Shown here: positions 33,049 through 41,389 of the stretch, in pieces
How positions within the stretch are numbered: the stretch's first letter is position 1
How the letters are laid out: each line of letters opens with the position of its first letter
Source: Sulfidibacter corallicola
Lineage (GTDB): Bacteria > Acidobacteriota > Holophagae > Acanthopleuribacterales > Acanthopleuribacteraceae
DNA length: 64,000 nt
Reading direction: 5' to 3'
NCBI RefSeq assembly: GCF_017498545.1
Contig: NZ_CP071793.1
Coordinates: forward strand, 5,295,001-5,359,000
Translations under genes and position numbers: made by a program
Notes under the pieces: generated by a model
The model's input: only the letters and a program-made list of their open reading frames with translations
Databases searched by the model: none
Told to the model about the DNA's origin: nothing

Positions 33049-33652
33049 ACTGAGTACCTCCAGCGGACTTTTCTATTTCCTGTTTTCCGAAAATGGGTTG
33101 CACATTCGTTTTGACGATGCCCTTCTTGCGGGCCAGTTCCTGCAATTGGGCCTGCAGGGTTTTGCGGGCTCGATGCAGCCGGCTCATCACGGTACCGGCG
33201 GGAATGCCCAAAACGTCCGCAGCTTCGCGGTAGGCCAGATCTTCCAGATCGACCAACAAAATCACTTCCAGGTAGTGTTGTGGCAACTTCGCCAGGGCAT
33301 CGCGCAACTCGGCGTCGAGAACGTTGCGGAACAGAAAATCCTCGGGGTTCTTGGGGAGGTCTTGCTGGTTGTTCACCAGAAGGCGATCGACTCCCGAGGT
33401 CATGTCCTCGAAACTGATTTGATGGCCTTCGCGCTTCTTTTTTCGGTATTTGTTGATGAAAATGCTCCGCAAAATGACGAGCATCCATGCCAGCGGGCTG
33501 GTACCCGACTGGTATTGCTCGAACTTTGAATAGGCGCGAAGGAGTGTGTCCTGGACCAAGTCTTCCGCATCCTTATCGTTTTGGGTCAAACGATAGGCAT
33601 ATCTATACAAGCGATCGGAAAGGGGGAGAATCGCATCATAAAACTCTTGCAC
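33038..33652 (-). CDS. ECF (sigma-70 family, group 4) sigma factor
   Basis: 204 residues. Region 2: LYRYAYRLTQNDKDAEDLVQDTLLRAY, with the core-binding and -10-recognition helices (residues about 15-41). Region 4: KLPQHYLEVILLVDLEDLAYREAADVLGIPAGTVMSRLHRAR, the -35-binding helix-turn-helix (pattern given in part). Region 3 is absent, as in ECF sigmas. GTG start, GAGGAGG ribosome site 6 nt upstream. It is followed by its anti-sigma gene. Likely autoregulated, but the target promoter motif is unknown. Confidence 0.92.
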   Translation of the reverse strand: MQEFYDAILPLSDRLYRYAYRLTQNDKDAEDLVQDTLLRAYSKFEQYQSGTSPLAWMLVILRSIFINKYRKKKREGHQISFEDMTSGVDRLLVNNQQDLPKNPEDFLFRNVLDAELRDALAKLPQHYLEVILLVDLEDLAYREAADVLGIPAGTVMSRLHRARKTLQAQLQELARKKGIVKTNVQPIFGKQEIEKSAGGTQYGS

Positions 33653-33981
33653 CTCAAACCTCCTCAGCAGGTAGGAACGGGTAAGGGCTGCCTAATATTC
33701 CCCCAAGGGCGATTACTTTTCAAATGGCAAAGCGCCTTTTTGGCGGTCCGAAAGGCCGGTGAATGGGGGAGAGCGCGAAAGGGGGAACCAAAAAAAAGAC
33801 ACCCGGGCGGGTGCCTAATTACAATGAAACGGAGAGATGAGAAGCTTACTTTTCTAGTATGGGAAAATATGTCTCATGGTTGGAAACGCCTGTGAGTGTT
33901 GCATATCCAGTGCCATAAAAATGAGAAGTGAGAAAAGTAGAAAGGTGTTGAATGGATCGAGGCCCGGGCTGGCCGCGTCAC
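33653..33981. other. Intergenic region upstream of the ECF sigma gene
   Basis: The ECF operon promoter must be here. No gene is seen. The minus-strand terminator annotated separately for the secreted-protein gene lies in its middle. Confidence 0.5.
33790..33813 (-). terminator. Terminator, minus strand, after the secreted Arg/Ser-rich protein gene
   Basis: CACCCG-CC-CGGGTG stem followed by eight T residues on the minus strand, about 170 bp after the stop codon. Confidence 0.7.
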
Positions 33982-34659
33982 CTACCGACGTCGTACGGCG
34001 CGCGAGCTGCTCCGGCTTGACGAACTCGAGGATCGGGTCGCCCCGCTGCTTCGCGAGCGCACCGCCCTGGAACTCGAGGAGGCGGTGCTCTTGTTGCCGC
34101 CGCGGCGTACGGCCTGACCCCGGTAACGATCGCTGGATCGGCTCACGTAACCCTGTCTGGACACGTGACCGTGGGGAAGGGTGCGGACGACTCGGGTGAT
34201 CCCGCGATAGGGATAGTAACTGGGGTATCCCAGATACCACAGCCCGGCGACTCCGAAGGGGGCATAGGCGTAGTCCCAGAAGGGGGACCAGGCGTAATGG
34301 TGATGGTACGGACTGTAAAAGTTCCACCAGAGCGGCCCGTAACCGTAATGGCCGGTGTAACCATATCGCCGCGGAGGCACGTAACCCGGCTCGACATGGG
34401 AAGGGACTCGGCTGTCGAGGACGATCAGGTGATCGATCAGCCAATCGGGCATCTTGTCCCGTTTCATTTGGCGCAGAAGCTTTCGATTCACGTCGAACGA
34501 AACGCCCTCTTTGTTGATTTCCTTGATCAGTTTCCTTTTCTCGACGCCTTCCGCCAGCTTTTGTTGGAGGTCGTCATAGGAAAGGTGTGCAAAAGCCTGG
34601 CTGCCAAGCGCGAAAACGGCCGTGGCAAGCAGGATGAATCGTGCGCATCTCCGGCGCAT
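33982..34659 (-). CDS. Secreted Tyr/His-rich protein with Arg/Ser-rich tail
   Basis: 225 residues. Clear signal peptide (RRRCARFILLATAVFALG ... SQAFA, cleavage after about residue 24). An N-terminal helical segment (LSYDDLQQKLAEGVEKRKLIKEI) comes first. The middle is dominated by Tyr, Trp, His, Gly and Pro (for example YGYTGHYGYGPLWWNF and YHHHYAW). The last 50 residues alternate Arg and Ser and are strongly basic. I do not recognise the family. Low-complexity aromatic and basic regions suggest cell-wall or DNA/polyanion binding, but that is speculation. AAAGGAGG ribosome site 4 nt before the ATG. Confidence 0.75.
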   Translation of the reverse strand: MRRRCARFILLATAVFALGSQAFAHLSYDDLQQKLAEGVEKRKLIKEINKEGVSFDVNRKLLRQMKRDKMPDWLIDHLIVLDSRVPSHVEPGYVPPRRYGYTGHYGYGPLWWNFYSPYHHHYAWSPFWDYAYAPFGVAGLWYLGYPSYYPYRGITRVVRTLPHGHVSRQGYVSRSSDRYRGQAVRRGGNKSTASSSSRAVRSRSSGATRSSSSSSRSSSRAVRRR

Positions 34660-34759
34660 ATTTCCCTCCTTTGGTTCTGAATCGTCGATGTATTCATGTA
34701 TCGTCATGATGGGTCGAAACCTCGATGGACGCATTTTGGTTCATGGAGTGTTGGGTTTC

Positions 34760-35515
34760 TCACAGACGAATGGTGACCCCGACAAAACCGGACTGGGAAC
34801 CCAAGTCCAATTCGCCGAAGCCGATGAACGACCCTTCCAGGTCATCTTCGCCCCAATCGCGCTGCAGTTGAAAGTTGAGATCGACGTTTTTGTGGAGGTT
34901 CAGGCGAAATCCGGCGCCGAGTCTCGTGGAAAAGGCTTCGCCATCCGATTCGAAGCGATCGGCGAAGATGAAGGGGTCGTTGGGATCGGTCTGATCCACG
35001 AACTCCCCGTCTTGATGGAATTCCCATACCTTGAATCCAACGCCTGCACTCAGGTAGGGCACGAAGAATTTGGGAGCCCAACCGCGGGTTCCGAAGGTTT
35101 CTCCCGCGCCAAAAGGAGTCCAGATGATCTGACCGCCGATCCAGGTGGTATCCAGTGTGGTGGTGTTGAAAATGGGGTGGCCGTTGATGTCGACGAAGTC
35201 CAAGTTCTCGGCAGTGGTATCTTCTTCGTAGGCGGTGACGGCACCGCCCAAGCTGATTCGATTGTTCAACTGGTAATAGACTTTGAAGTCAAAGGCGAAT
35301 CCATCGAGATCGTCGCGATCGAAGGTACTTTCGTTTTCCAGAAAGTCGTAGATGTCGCCGTTGTCGTCGGGATCGTTCGAGCCGAAATTGAATTCCAAAT
35401 ACACGAGATTGGTTCGATCGAAGTAATCGTTTTTCTGCGCCAGGGCGGAGGCGGGGAAAAGCAGAACCAATACGCCAAACAAAAAGGTCGTTGGCACATA
35501 CTTGAGAGGGCTCAT
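34760..35515 (-). CDS. Outer-membrane beta-barrel protein (OmpW/OMP_b-brl-like)
   Basis: 251 residues. Signal peptide (residues 8-26, FLFGVLVLLFPASALA). The mature protein starts QKNDYFDRTN and has eight or so amphipathic strands (VYLEFNFG, ISLGGAVTAYE, KFFVPYLSAGVGFKVWEF, RLGAGFRLNLHKNVDLNF) and the Gly-Phe-Val-Gly-Val-Thr-Ile-Arg-Leu end of a small outer-membrane barrel. Asp-rich loops could bind cations. Function unknown. It is 100 bp upstream of the secreted Tyr/His-rich protein gene on the same strand and may be cotranscribed with it. Confidence 0.78.
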   Translation of the reverse strand: MSPLKYVPTTFLFGVLVLLFPASALAQKNDYFDRTNLVYLEFNFGSNDPDDNGDIYDFLENESTFDRDDLDGFAFDFKVYYQLNNRISLGGAVTAYEEDTTAENLDFVDINGHPIFNTTTLDTTWIGGQIIWTPFGAGETFGTRGWAPKFFVPYLSAGVGFKVWEFHQDGEFVDQTDPNDPFIFADRFESDGEAFSTRLGAGFRLNLHKNVDLNFQLQRDWGEDDLEGSFIGFGELDLGSQSGFVGVTIRL

Positions 35516-35814
35516 GTAGTTCTCCTTTGTGGGGCTTTTCGATAAATCATCGAAAGAGCCAAAACAGTGCCAAGGAGATTTGGCGTTCGGTTGTCGTGAT
35601 TTCGGAGCCTTTCGCGCGTCTCCACCAAACGCCGAGAGATCGCCTGTCCCAACGATTTGCGAATATGTGACGAAACCTACGGGCTCTTTTACAGGCGACC
35701 TGGGAGCAGCGTCGCCGAGGTCCGGTGCCAGAAGCGGTCGGCCGTGGTTTGTCTACCAAAAGCGACACGTGACCCCTGGGTGCCACATGCCGCCAGCGAA
35801 AGAAGGTCGGCTTC
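35516..35814. other. Intergenic region, no gene seen
   Basis: Just under 300 bp between two same-strand genes. No clear terminator or promoter stands out; short ORFs lack ribosome sites. Confidence 0.4.
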
Positions 35815-38343
35815 CTAGCGGAGATGGACCCCGAAGCGGCGGTGTTGCCACACCCGCTTGTCGCTTTCGGGTATTCGATTGAACAGGAAGATCGCCACTT
35901 CGCCGCTGGGACTGATCAACTCCAGTTCGTCCAGAGCGTTGCCCCATTCCGTGAAATCGCGCGAGACGAGCACGAGCGAGCACAGGGAATTGTTGACGTG
36001 GATCAATTGATGGGTCGCGATGCCCGAGTTGTCCGCACTCAAAAACAACCCGCTCTTGTCCAGCTTCACCGGACCCACGTAGAACACGCGATCGGGGCGA
36101 TCCAGGCGATCCAAGACGAAACGGCTGTTGGCGTCTTCCCCGTTGACGAGAGACAGATCCTCGGAGGGCATGCTTCCCGCCAGGGCCGATGCCTCGCTGG
36201 AGTCCTCCGCGTTGAGTAGGGCATAGCGGCGGCACTCGCTCTGACGCTTGGGGGCGACGAGGCTTTTCAGCGAAAACAGAATGATCAACTGACTTGGGTT
36301 CTCCATTCGGGTTCGAAGGCGCTGGATGAACTCGTCCCGCTTCAAGTGAGCCGAGAGCATGACGTACAGTGGACCGTGATGATTCCAAACCGGACCCAGG
36401 CGCCCCTCGAGAAAATCGAGTTGGCGGGTTCCGGACATGTCGAGAAAGTCGCTCTTGCTTCCCAAATTGACACTGAACGCCTGTTCTTTGCCCAGAACCA
36501 GAATACCCAGGTTCCGCTCGCCTTCCAGGAATACCAGGACCCGGTCACGTCGGTTGAGGACGCGTTGTATCTCCGCCAGGGGCGGTACCTTGGTTTCCCG
36601 GTAGAAAGGCCGGGTCTGCTCCCAGAGCTGGCTCCAGATATCGAGGGTTTGGTTGTAACGGCGCGGTGAAGCCTGGTGGTTGGGGTTCTCGGCCAGATCT
36701 TCGGTGAGTTGGATCAGTTGACCGCCAACCTGTGTCAGTTGGTGACCCAAAACCGGATTGTCGCTGAGGGCCTCGCGTTCGAGGGCCAGTTGGCGAAGTG
36801 TCACCAAATGGTCCAATTCGTTGAAGAGAAACAAATCGTCGATGACCTGACTCGAGCTGGTCTTGACCAGCTCCCGGTCGATCAGCCAGCCGAACGGTTT
36901 TTCCTGGACCTGTTCTCGGCCCATCGACAGCATCGGGAGATTTTCCGGGATCTTCCAGATCTCGACCGCCCGCAGGAAGAACCAATTGGCTCTGTTCCCT
37001 TCACCACGGAGCGTGTGGTACCGCGCAAGGCCGATGAGGATCTTGCACTCGAGGTTCGGGAACGGCAATTCGGTAACCGCTTTCCGCGCTTTGCTCAGAA
37101 GAACCTCGGCCTCGGTCAGCCTTCCCTTCTCCAGATTGACCAAACCCAGCAGGTAGTCGCGGTAGATTTCCTTGTAGCGGGTGTCGGGGGTCTTGGATCG
37201 AACGGTTTCCTCGGCTTGCCATTGGCGGCGACGAATTTGTCGTTCCAGGGACCTGTATGTGATTTTCTCGACCGTCACTTTCGGAGGCTTGGGCGTACGA
37301 TCGATCTTCGGTTCCGGACTCGCCGTGTCGGTTTCCTCCGGTTTGGGTTTCTCCACCGTGGCGGTGCTGTCTTCTACCGGCGGTTTCGCGGGGCGCTCTG
37401 CCGCGGCTTTCCGCAGGGCGTTGGCCGCATTGACCGCGGCGGGGCGCGATTCGAAGGGAAATACCGCTCGTTTGGCGAGCGTCGCGCGATTTCGTGAAAC
37501 GATTTGGATCGCCCTCTGCTGGTCGCGCGCTGCGTAATAGGTCTTCAGTACGTCCTGGAAATAAAGCCGGGTCTCCACATCCTCGATTTGTTTGCTCTGC
37601 GGCATGGCTTCGTTGATGCGCCGGGCGGCCTCGTTCAAATCGCCGCGATTGAGCGCCTGCTTGATCGAGAGTGTGCGGTGGAAAAAAATATCTTCTTCGG
37701 ACGGAATCGAAGGCAGAGGGGGGAGATTGAAATCACTGCCGGTTTCCAGGTGATGGGCGAATCGCAGAATGAAGGGAATGTCCAGGTTGGCGACAGTCGG
37801 GAAAATGGCTTCCGGTGGGAGCTGTCGTGCCAAACGGAACCATCTCGCCAGGGTGGGCGGCAATTTCAGGGGTTCCTCGCCGATGTCGGTATAGCGTGCG
37901 AGCCCATAGATCAACTTCCATCGCAGCGGACCACCGAAATCGTCGATCTCTTCGAGATACTGCTGTGCGTGGCTCTTGAACGCGACCCAGTCCTCGAGTT
38001 GGGCGGCCAGCAGCACCAACACCAGTTGCGATACGCCGCGCCACTCCAGACCTCGACTGAGCGAGGATTTGTAGAACTCCCGCTTGCCTTCCACGGCATT
38101 CATACGCATGGCGATCGCCGCCAAATGAATGGCCAATGTGGCTCGATTCTCGTCGGTGGGCTGCACGCCCAGGAACTGGGACTCGGCTTCGAAATACTTT
38201 CCCTGGCGGAACAACTCCAGCCCTGACTCCAAAGAAGCGGCCTCGAGCAGGATTTCGACGGGCTCGACCTGTTCGGACTCGTCCGAAGCCTGTGGCAGGT
38301 CCTCCATTGGCATTAATACCAGCAGCAGCATCCATGCAATCAT
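35815..38343 (-). CDS. TPR-like protein with degenerate CHAT-type C-terminal domain
   Basis: 842 residues. A short hydrophobic N-terminus (MIAWMLLLVLMP) suggests an uncleaved anchor or signal. Residues 40-340 and 380-470 are helical repeats (SGLELFRQGKYFEAESQFL, GLVNLEKGRLTEAEVLLSKA), with a Pro/Lys/Thr-rich linker between them. Residues about 590-842 follow the CHAT protease layout: RDRVLVFLEGERNLGILVL (the usual VEYxxGED strand), YALLNAEDSSEASALAGSM, then FYVGPV where CHAT has HFATHG and VLVSRDFTEW where it has VLSACETG. Both catalytic His and Cys are missing, so a pseudoprotease is inferred. AGGGAGA ribosome site. Confidence 0.65.
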   Translation of the reverse strand: MIAWMLLLVLMPMEDLPQASDESEQVEPVEILLEAASLESGLELFRQGKYFEAESQFLGVQPTDENRATLAIHLAAIAMRMNAVEGKREFYKSSLSRGLEWRGVSQLVLVLLAAQLEDWVAFKSHAQQYLEEIDDFGGPLRWKLIYGLARYTDIGEEPLKLPPTLARWFRLARQLPPEAIFPTVANLDIPFILRFAHHLETGSDFNLPPLPSIPSEEDIFFHRTLSIKQALNRGDLNEAARRINEAMPQSKQIEDVETRLYFQDVLKTYYAARDQQRAIQIVSRNRATLAKRAVFPFESRPAAVNAANALRKAAAERPAKPPVEDSTATVEKPKPEETDTASPEPKIDRTPKPPKVTVEKITYRSLERQIRRRQWQAEETVRSKTPDTRYKEIYRDYLLGLVNLEKGRLTEAEVLLSKARKAVTELPFPNLECKILIGLARYHTLRGEGNRANWFFLRAVEIWKIPENLPMLSMGREQVQEKPFGWLIDRELVKTSSSQVIDDLFLFNELDHLVTLRQLALEREALSDNPVLGHQLTQVGGQLIQLTEDLAENPNHQASPRRYNQTLDIWSQLWEQTRPFYRETKVPPLAEIQRVLNRRDRVLVFLEGERNLGILVLGKEQAFSVNLGSKSDFLDMSGTRQLDFLEGRLGPVWNHHGPLYVMLSAHLKRDEFIQRLRTRMENPSQLIILFSLKSLVAPKRQSECRRYALLNAEDSSEASALAGSMPSEDLSLVNGEDANSRFVLDRLDRPDRVFYVGPVKLDKSGLFLSADNSGIATHQLIHVNNSLCSLVLVSRDFTEWGNALDELELISPSGEVAIFLFNRIPESDKRVWQHRRFGVHLR

Positions 38344-38507
38344 GGGCTCTCCCTAATCGATTCGCGGATCGCATTTCCGAGTCGATGGTTCCCCAAAGCG
38401 CTTGGCGCTACCCCAATACCCGACCCGGAATTCAGGTGAATCATACCAATACTGGTCTCTGAATTCAGCAGAAACCGAGGAGAAAGCGAGCGGTCTCAAA
38501 AGCCGTC

Positions 38508-39404
38508 TCAGACGCCTTTCAGAGATGTTCCCGTGATGGTTTCGAAGCAGGTCGAATAGCGCTCCGCCGTGCCTTGAACAATCTGCTCGGGCAACTCGGG
38601 GCCTGGCGGTGTCTTGTCCCAATCCAGCGTCTCCAGATAGTCCCGAACGAATTGCTTGTCGTAGCTGGGAGGGTTGCTGCCGGTGCGGTATTCCGGCAGT
38701 GGCCAATAACGGCTCGAATCCGGGGTCAACACCTCGTCGCCTAAAACGATCCGACCATCCACCAAGCCGAATTCGAATTTGGTATCCGCGATGACGACAC
38801 CCTTCTTCAATGCGTGTTCCGCGGCACGCTGGTAAATCTCGATGCTGACTTTTCGGAGCGCTTCGGCGTGTTCGGCGCCGATCATGTCGATCATTTTCGA
38901 GAAGGGAATGTTCTCGTCGTGCCCGTCCGTCGCTTTGATCGCGGGCGTGAAAATCGGTTCGGGGAGCTTCTGGGCTTGGGCCAAACCACTGGGTAGGGGA
39001 ATTCCACATACGGAACCGCTTTCCTGGTATTCGCGCCAGCCGCTGCCAACCAGGTAACCGCGCACGACGCATTCCACCGGAAACATCTCGAGCTTCTTCA
39101 CGATCATGAAACGGCCGCGAAGGAAAGGTGCCTGCTCTCGCAATTCCGAAGGCAGGTCGTCGAAATCGGCCGAGATCAAGTGGTGCGGTACGATGTCCTG
39201 CAAGTGCCCGAACCAAAACTTGGATAGCTGGGTGAGGACTTTGCCCTTGTTGGGAATGCCGGTTGGCATGATCACGTCGAAGGCCGATATGCGGTCGCTG
39301 GCTACGAAAAGGAGGTGTTCGCCTAAATCGAAAATTTCCCTGACTTTTCCACTGGCAACCTTTTGAACACCTGGGAGCGCGACCTCGGTTACCGTGTTTG
39401 ACAT
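38508..39404 (-). CDS. purC: SAICAR synthetase (phosphoribosylaminoimidazole-succinocarboxamide synthase)
   Basis: 298 residues, the long (yeast/actinobacterial) form rather than the 237-residue E. coli form. Motifs: GKVREIFDLGEHLLFVASDRISAFD (ATP site; 20-residue core GKVREIFDLGEHLLFVASDR), VVRGYLVGSGW, EPIFTPAIK, KFEFGLVDGRIVLGDEVLTPDS (pattern only in part). It joins CAIR and aspartate in purine synthesis. ATG start. It is alone; no other pur gene is adjacent. tRNA-Phe lies immediately upstream on the same strand. Confidence 0.96.
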   Translation of the reverse strand: MSNTVTEVALPGVQKVASGKVREIFDLGEHLLFVASDRISAFDVIMPTGIPNKGKVLTQLSKFWFGHLQDIVPHHLISADFDDLPSELREQAPFLRGRFMIVKKLEMFPVECVVRGYLVGSGWREYQESGSVCGIPLPSGLAQAQKLPEPIFTPAIKATDGHDENIPFSKMIDMIGAEHAEALRKVSIEIYQRAAEHALKKGVVIADTKFEFGLVDGRIVLGDEVLTPDSSRYWPLPEYRTGSNPPSYDKQFVRDYLETLDWDKTPPGPELPEQIVQGTAERYSTCFETITGTSLKGV

Positions 39405-39439
39405 AGTAGGGATACCGGCTTTATCGTGAAGATAAGGGG

Positions 39440-39515
39440 TGGTGGCCTGAGACGGAATCGAACCGCCGACACGAGGATTTTCAATCCTCTGCTCTACCGA
39501 CTGAGCTATCAGGCC
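39440..39515 (-). tRNA. tRNA-Phe(GAA)
   Basis: Minus-strand cloverleaf of 76 nt: acceptor GGCCTGA/TCAGGCC, anticodon arm AGGAT-TGAAAA-type loop with anticodon GAA, T-arm GGTTCGATTCC, discriminator A and an encoded CCA end. Confidence 0.97.
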
Positions 39516-39893
39516 AACGCCGCAAAAGGTATCAAACGGCGAGGTGTCCGGTCAAGCACTAAAAGCAAAAGATTTTGCTTTTTTTGATTCCAGCCTTGGG
39601 TTGCCCTTTCAAGATACTGTATTTAATAAAGTTGTATTGCTTCGTTTGATGAGTGGTCCTGTGAGGGAAAAGGGATTGTGAGGCCCGGATGAGCGGTGGC
39701 CGAGGTCGATGATTTGTGGGGCATCTATCGCACGCTGTTCAATCGGCGAGTGGAAAACAAAAAAAGCCGGCGCCCTCGAATCGGGGGCCGGCTTTTCTAT
39801 CGAAGCATGAACGGATAACGTAGCTCCGCTCGCAGCGAGGACCCGGTCGCGTGAGGGGGACACGAGTCTCCTATGACGCTGTGAGCGAGGTGA
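39516..39893. other. Gap between recA and tRNA-Phe
   Basis: It contains the recA terminator annotated separately and an AT-rich stretch (about 39560-39640) that probably carries the tRNA-Phe promoter. No gene is seen. Confidence 0.5.
39759..39796 (-). terminator. recA terminator
   Basis: AGCCGGC ... GCCGGCT stem with extra CCC/GGG pairing, followed on the minus strand by seven T residues, about 100 bp after the recA stop. The plus strand has four T residues, so it is probably one-directional. Confidence 0.85.
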
Positions 39894-40937
39894 TCAGGCG
39901 CCGCTGGGCTGGGGCTGATCTTCCTCCGCTTTGGTCACTTCGGGCAGGAGTTCGGCGCGAATCTTGGCCTCGATTTCGGCGGCCATTTCGGGGTTGTCGC
40001 GCAGGAACTGTTTGGCGTTCTCGCGACCCTGCCCCAGGCGATTGCCGCTGTAGGAGTACCAGGCGCCGCTTTTGTCGATGAACCCCGAGTTGACACCCAG
40101 ATCGAGGACTTCGCCCATCTTGGAAATGCCCTCACCGTAGAGAATCTCGAACTCCGCCTGATGGAACGGAGGAGCGACCTTGTTTTTCACGATCTTCACG
40201 CGGGTACGGTTGCCGATGACCTCTTCGCCGTTCTTGATGCTGGCGATGCGGCGAATGTCCATGCGTACCGAGGAATAGAATTTCAGGGCGTTTCCGCCGG
40301 TGGTCGTTTCCGGGTTTCCGAACATGACGCCGATCTTCATGCGGATCTGGTTGATGAAAATCAGGCAGGTGTGCGAGCGGGAAACGACCGCGGTGAGCTT
40401 GCGCAGGGCTTGGGACATCAGGCGCGCCTGGAGACCCATGTGGCTGTCACCCATTTCGCCTTCGAGTTCGGCCTTGGGCACCAGAGCCGCGACCGAGTCG
40501 ATGACGATGATGTCGACCGCTCCGCTTCGAACCAGGACTTCGGCGATTTCCAAGGCCTGTTCACCCGAATCGGGTTGACTCACCAACATGTTTTCCACGT
40601 CTACGCCCAGTTTTTGGGCATATTCGGGGTCCAGTGCGTGTTCGGCGTCGATGAACGCGGCGGTGCCGCCACGACGTTGTGCTTCGGCCACGATGTGCAG
40701 CGTCAACGTGGTTTTACCGGAGCTTTCCGGTCCGTAGATCTCGACAATTCGCCCGTAGGGTACGCCCCCCGCACCCAGAGCTGCGTCAAGTGCAATCGAG
40801 CCCGTCGAAATAACCGGGATCTTTTTGATTTCGCGCTCGCCCAGACGCTGAATGGAGCCCTTTCCGAAGGCCTTTTCGATTTGTCCCATGGCGAGCTCGA
40901 GCGCTCGCTGTTTTTGAGCGATGTTTTTTTGTGTCAT
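39894..40937 (-). CDS. recA: Recombinase RecA
   Basis: 347 residues. Walker A GPESSGKTT, Walker B-type strand IIVIDSVAALVP, the L2 loop region FINQIRMKIGVMFGNPETTTGGNALKF (shown only as pattern), and the acidic C-terminal tail all match. It coats single-stranded DNA for strand exchange and triggers SOS cleavage of LexA. ATG with AAGGAAG upstream. It has its own terminator. recX and lexA are not adjacent; RdgC, a RecA modulator in other bacteria, is 37 kb away. Confidence 0.98.
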   Translation of the reverse strand: MTQKNIAQKQRALELAMGQIEKAFGKGSIQRLGEREIKKIPVISTGSIALDAALGAGGVPYGRIVEIYGPESSGKTTLTLHIVAEAQRRGGTAAFIDAEHALDPEYAQKLGVDVENMLVSQPDSGEQALEIAEVLVRSGAVDIIVIDSVAALVPKAELEGEMGDSHMGLQARLMSQALRKLTAVVSRSHTCLIFINQIRMKIGVMFGNPETTTGGNALKFYSSVRMDIRRIASIKNGEEVIGNRTRVKIVKNKVAPPFHQAEFEILYGEGISKMGEVLDLGVNSGFIDKSGAWYSYSGNRLGQGRENAKQFLRDNPEMAAEIEAKIRAELLPEVTKAEEDQPQPSGA

Positions 40938-41389
40938 AACGGCTTCCTTTGCTTAGCAACAATTCCAAAACGTTCCAGGTGGGCCCCAGGAGGGAAGAAC
41001 ACGGACGGAGACGGCTGTTGGAGACAGGTGGTATTGTACCTAAAATGAGCGAGCCACAACTGGGATCTTTGCCAAACTTTTGGTTCTCGGGCATTCGACA
41101 AACGACGACCGTTCGGTGAAAGGCTCGGCACCGCGAACGAGGCGATCGGGTAAGCCGTTTCAGGTCAAAACCTTGGTGGAACGCTGCGGCTCGTGCGATT
41201 CTCAATGGGAAAGCCTCGGCCCTGCGTGGGACCTGATTCCTGGAAAAAACTCGATGTGATGGGGCGCTGTCGACCCCGTCGTGTCCAGGGCTCGTCGCAC
41301 TCATCCATGAGAAATCGATGAAGTCGCGGCGAACGCGGCATCAAGCCCTATTGCATTGACGATCGGCAACGCCGCCTCGTCGGTGGTCC
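40938..41389. other. Intergenic region upstream of recA
   Basis: About 450 bp. It must contain the recA promoter: TACAAT on the minus strand (about 41034-41039) is a fair -10, with a TTGTGG 15 bp upstream. I could not identify a LexA box. No ORF here is convincing. Confidence 0.45.

Noticed and set aside
33854..34444. Alternative minus-strand ORF overlapping the Tyr/His-rich protein gene
   Set aside because: The other frame has a signal peptide and a perfect AAAGGAGG ribosome site; this one has neither.
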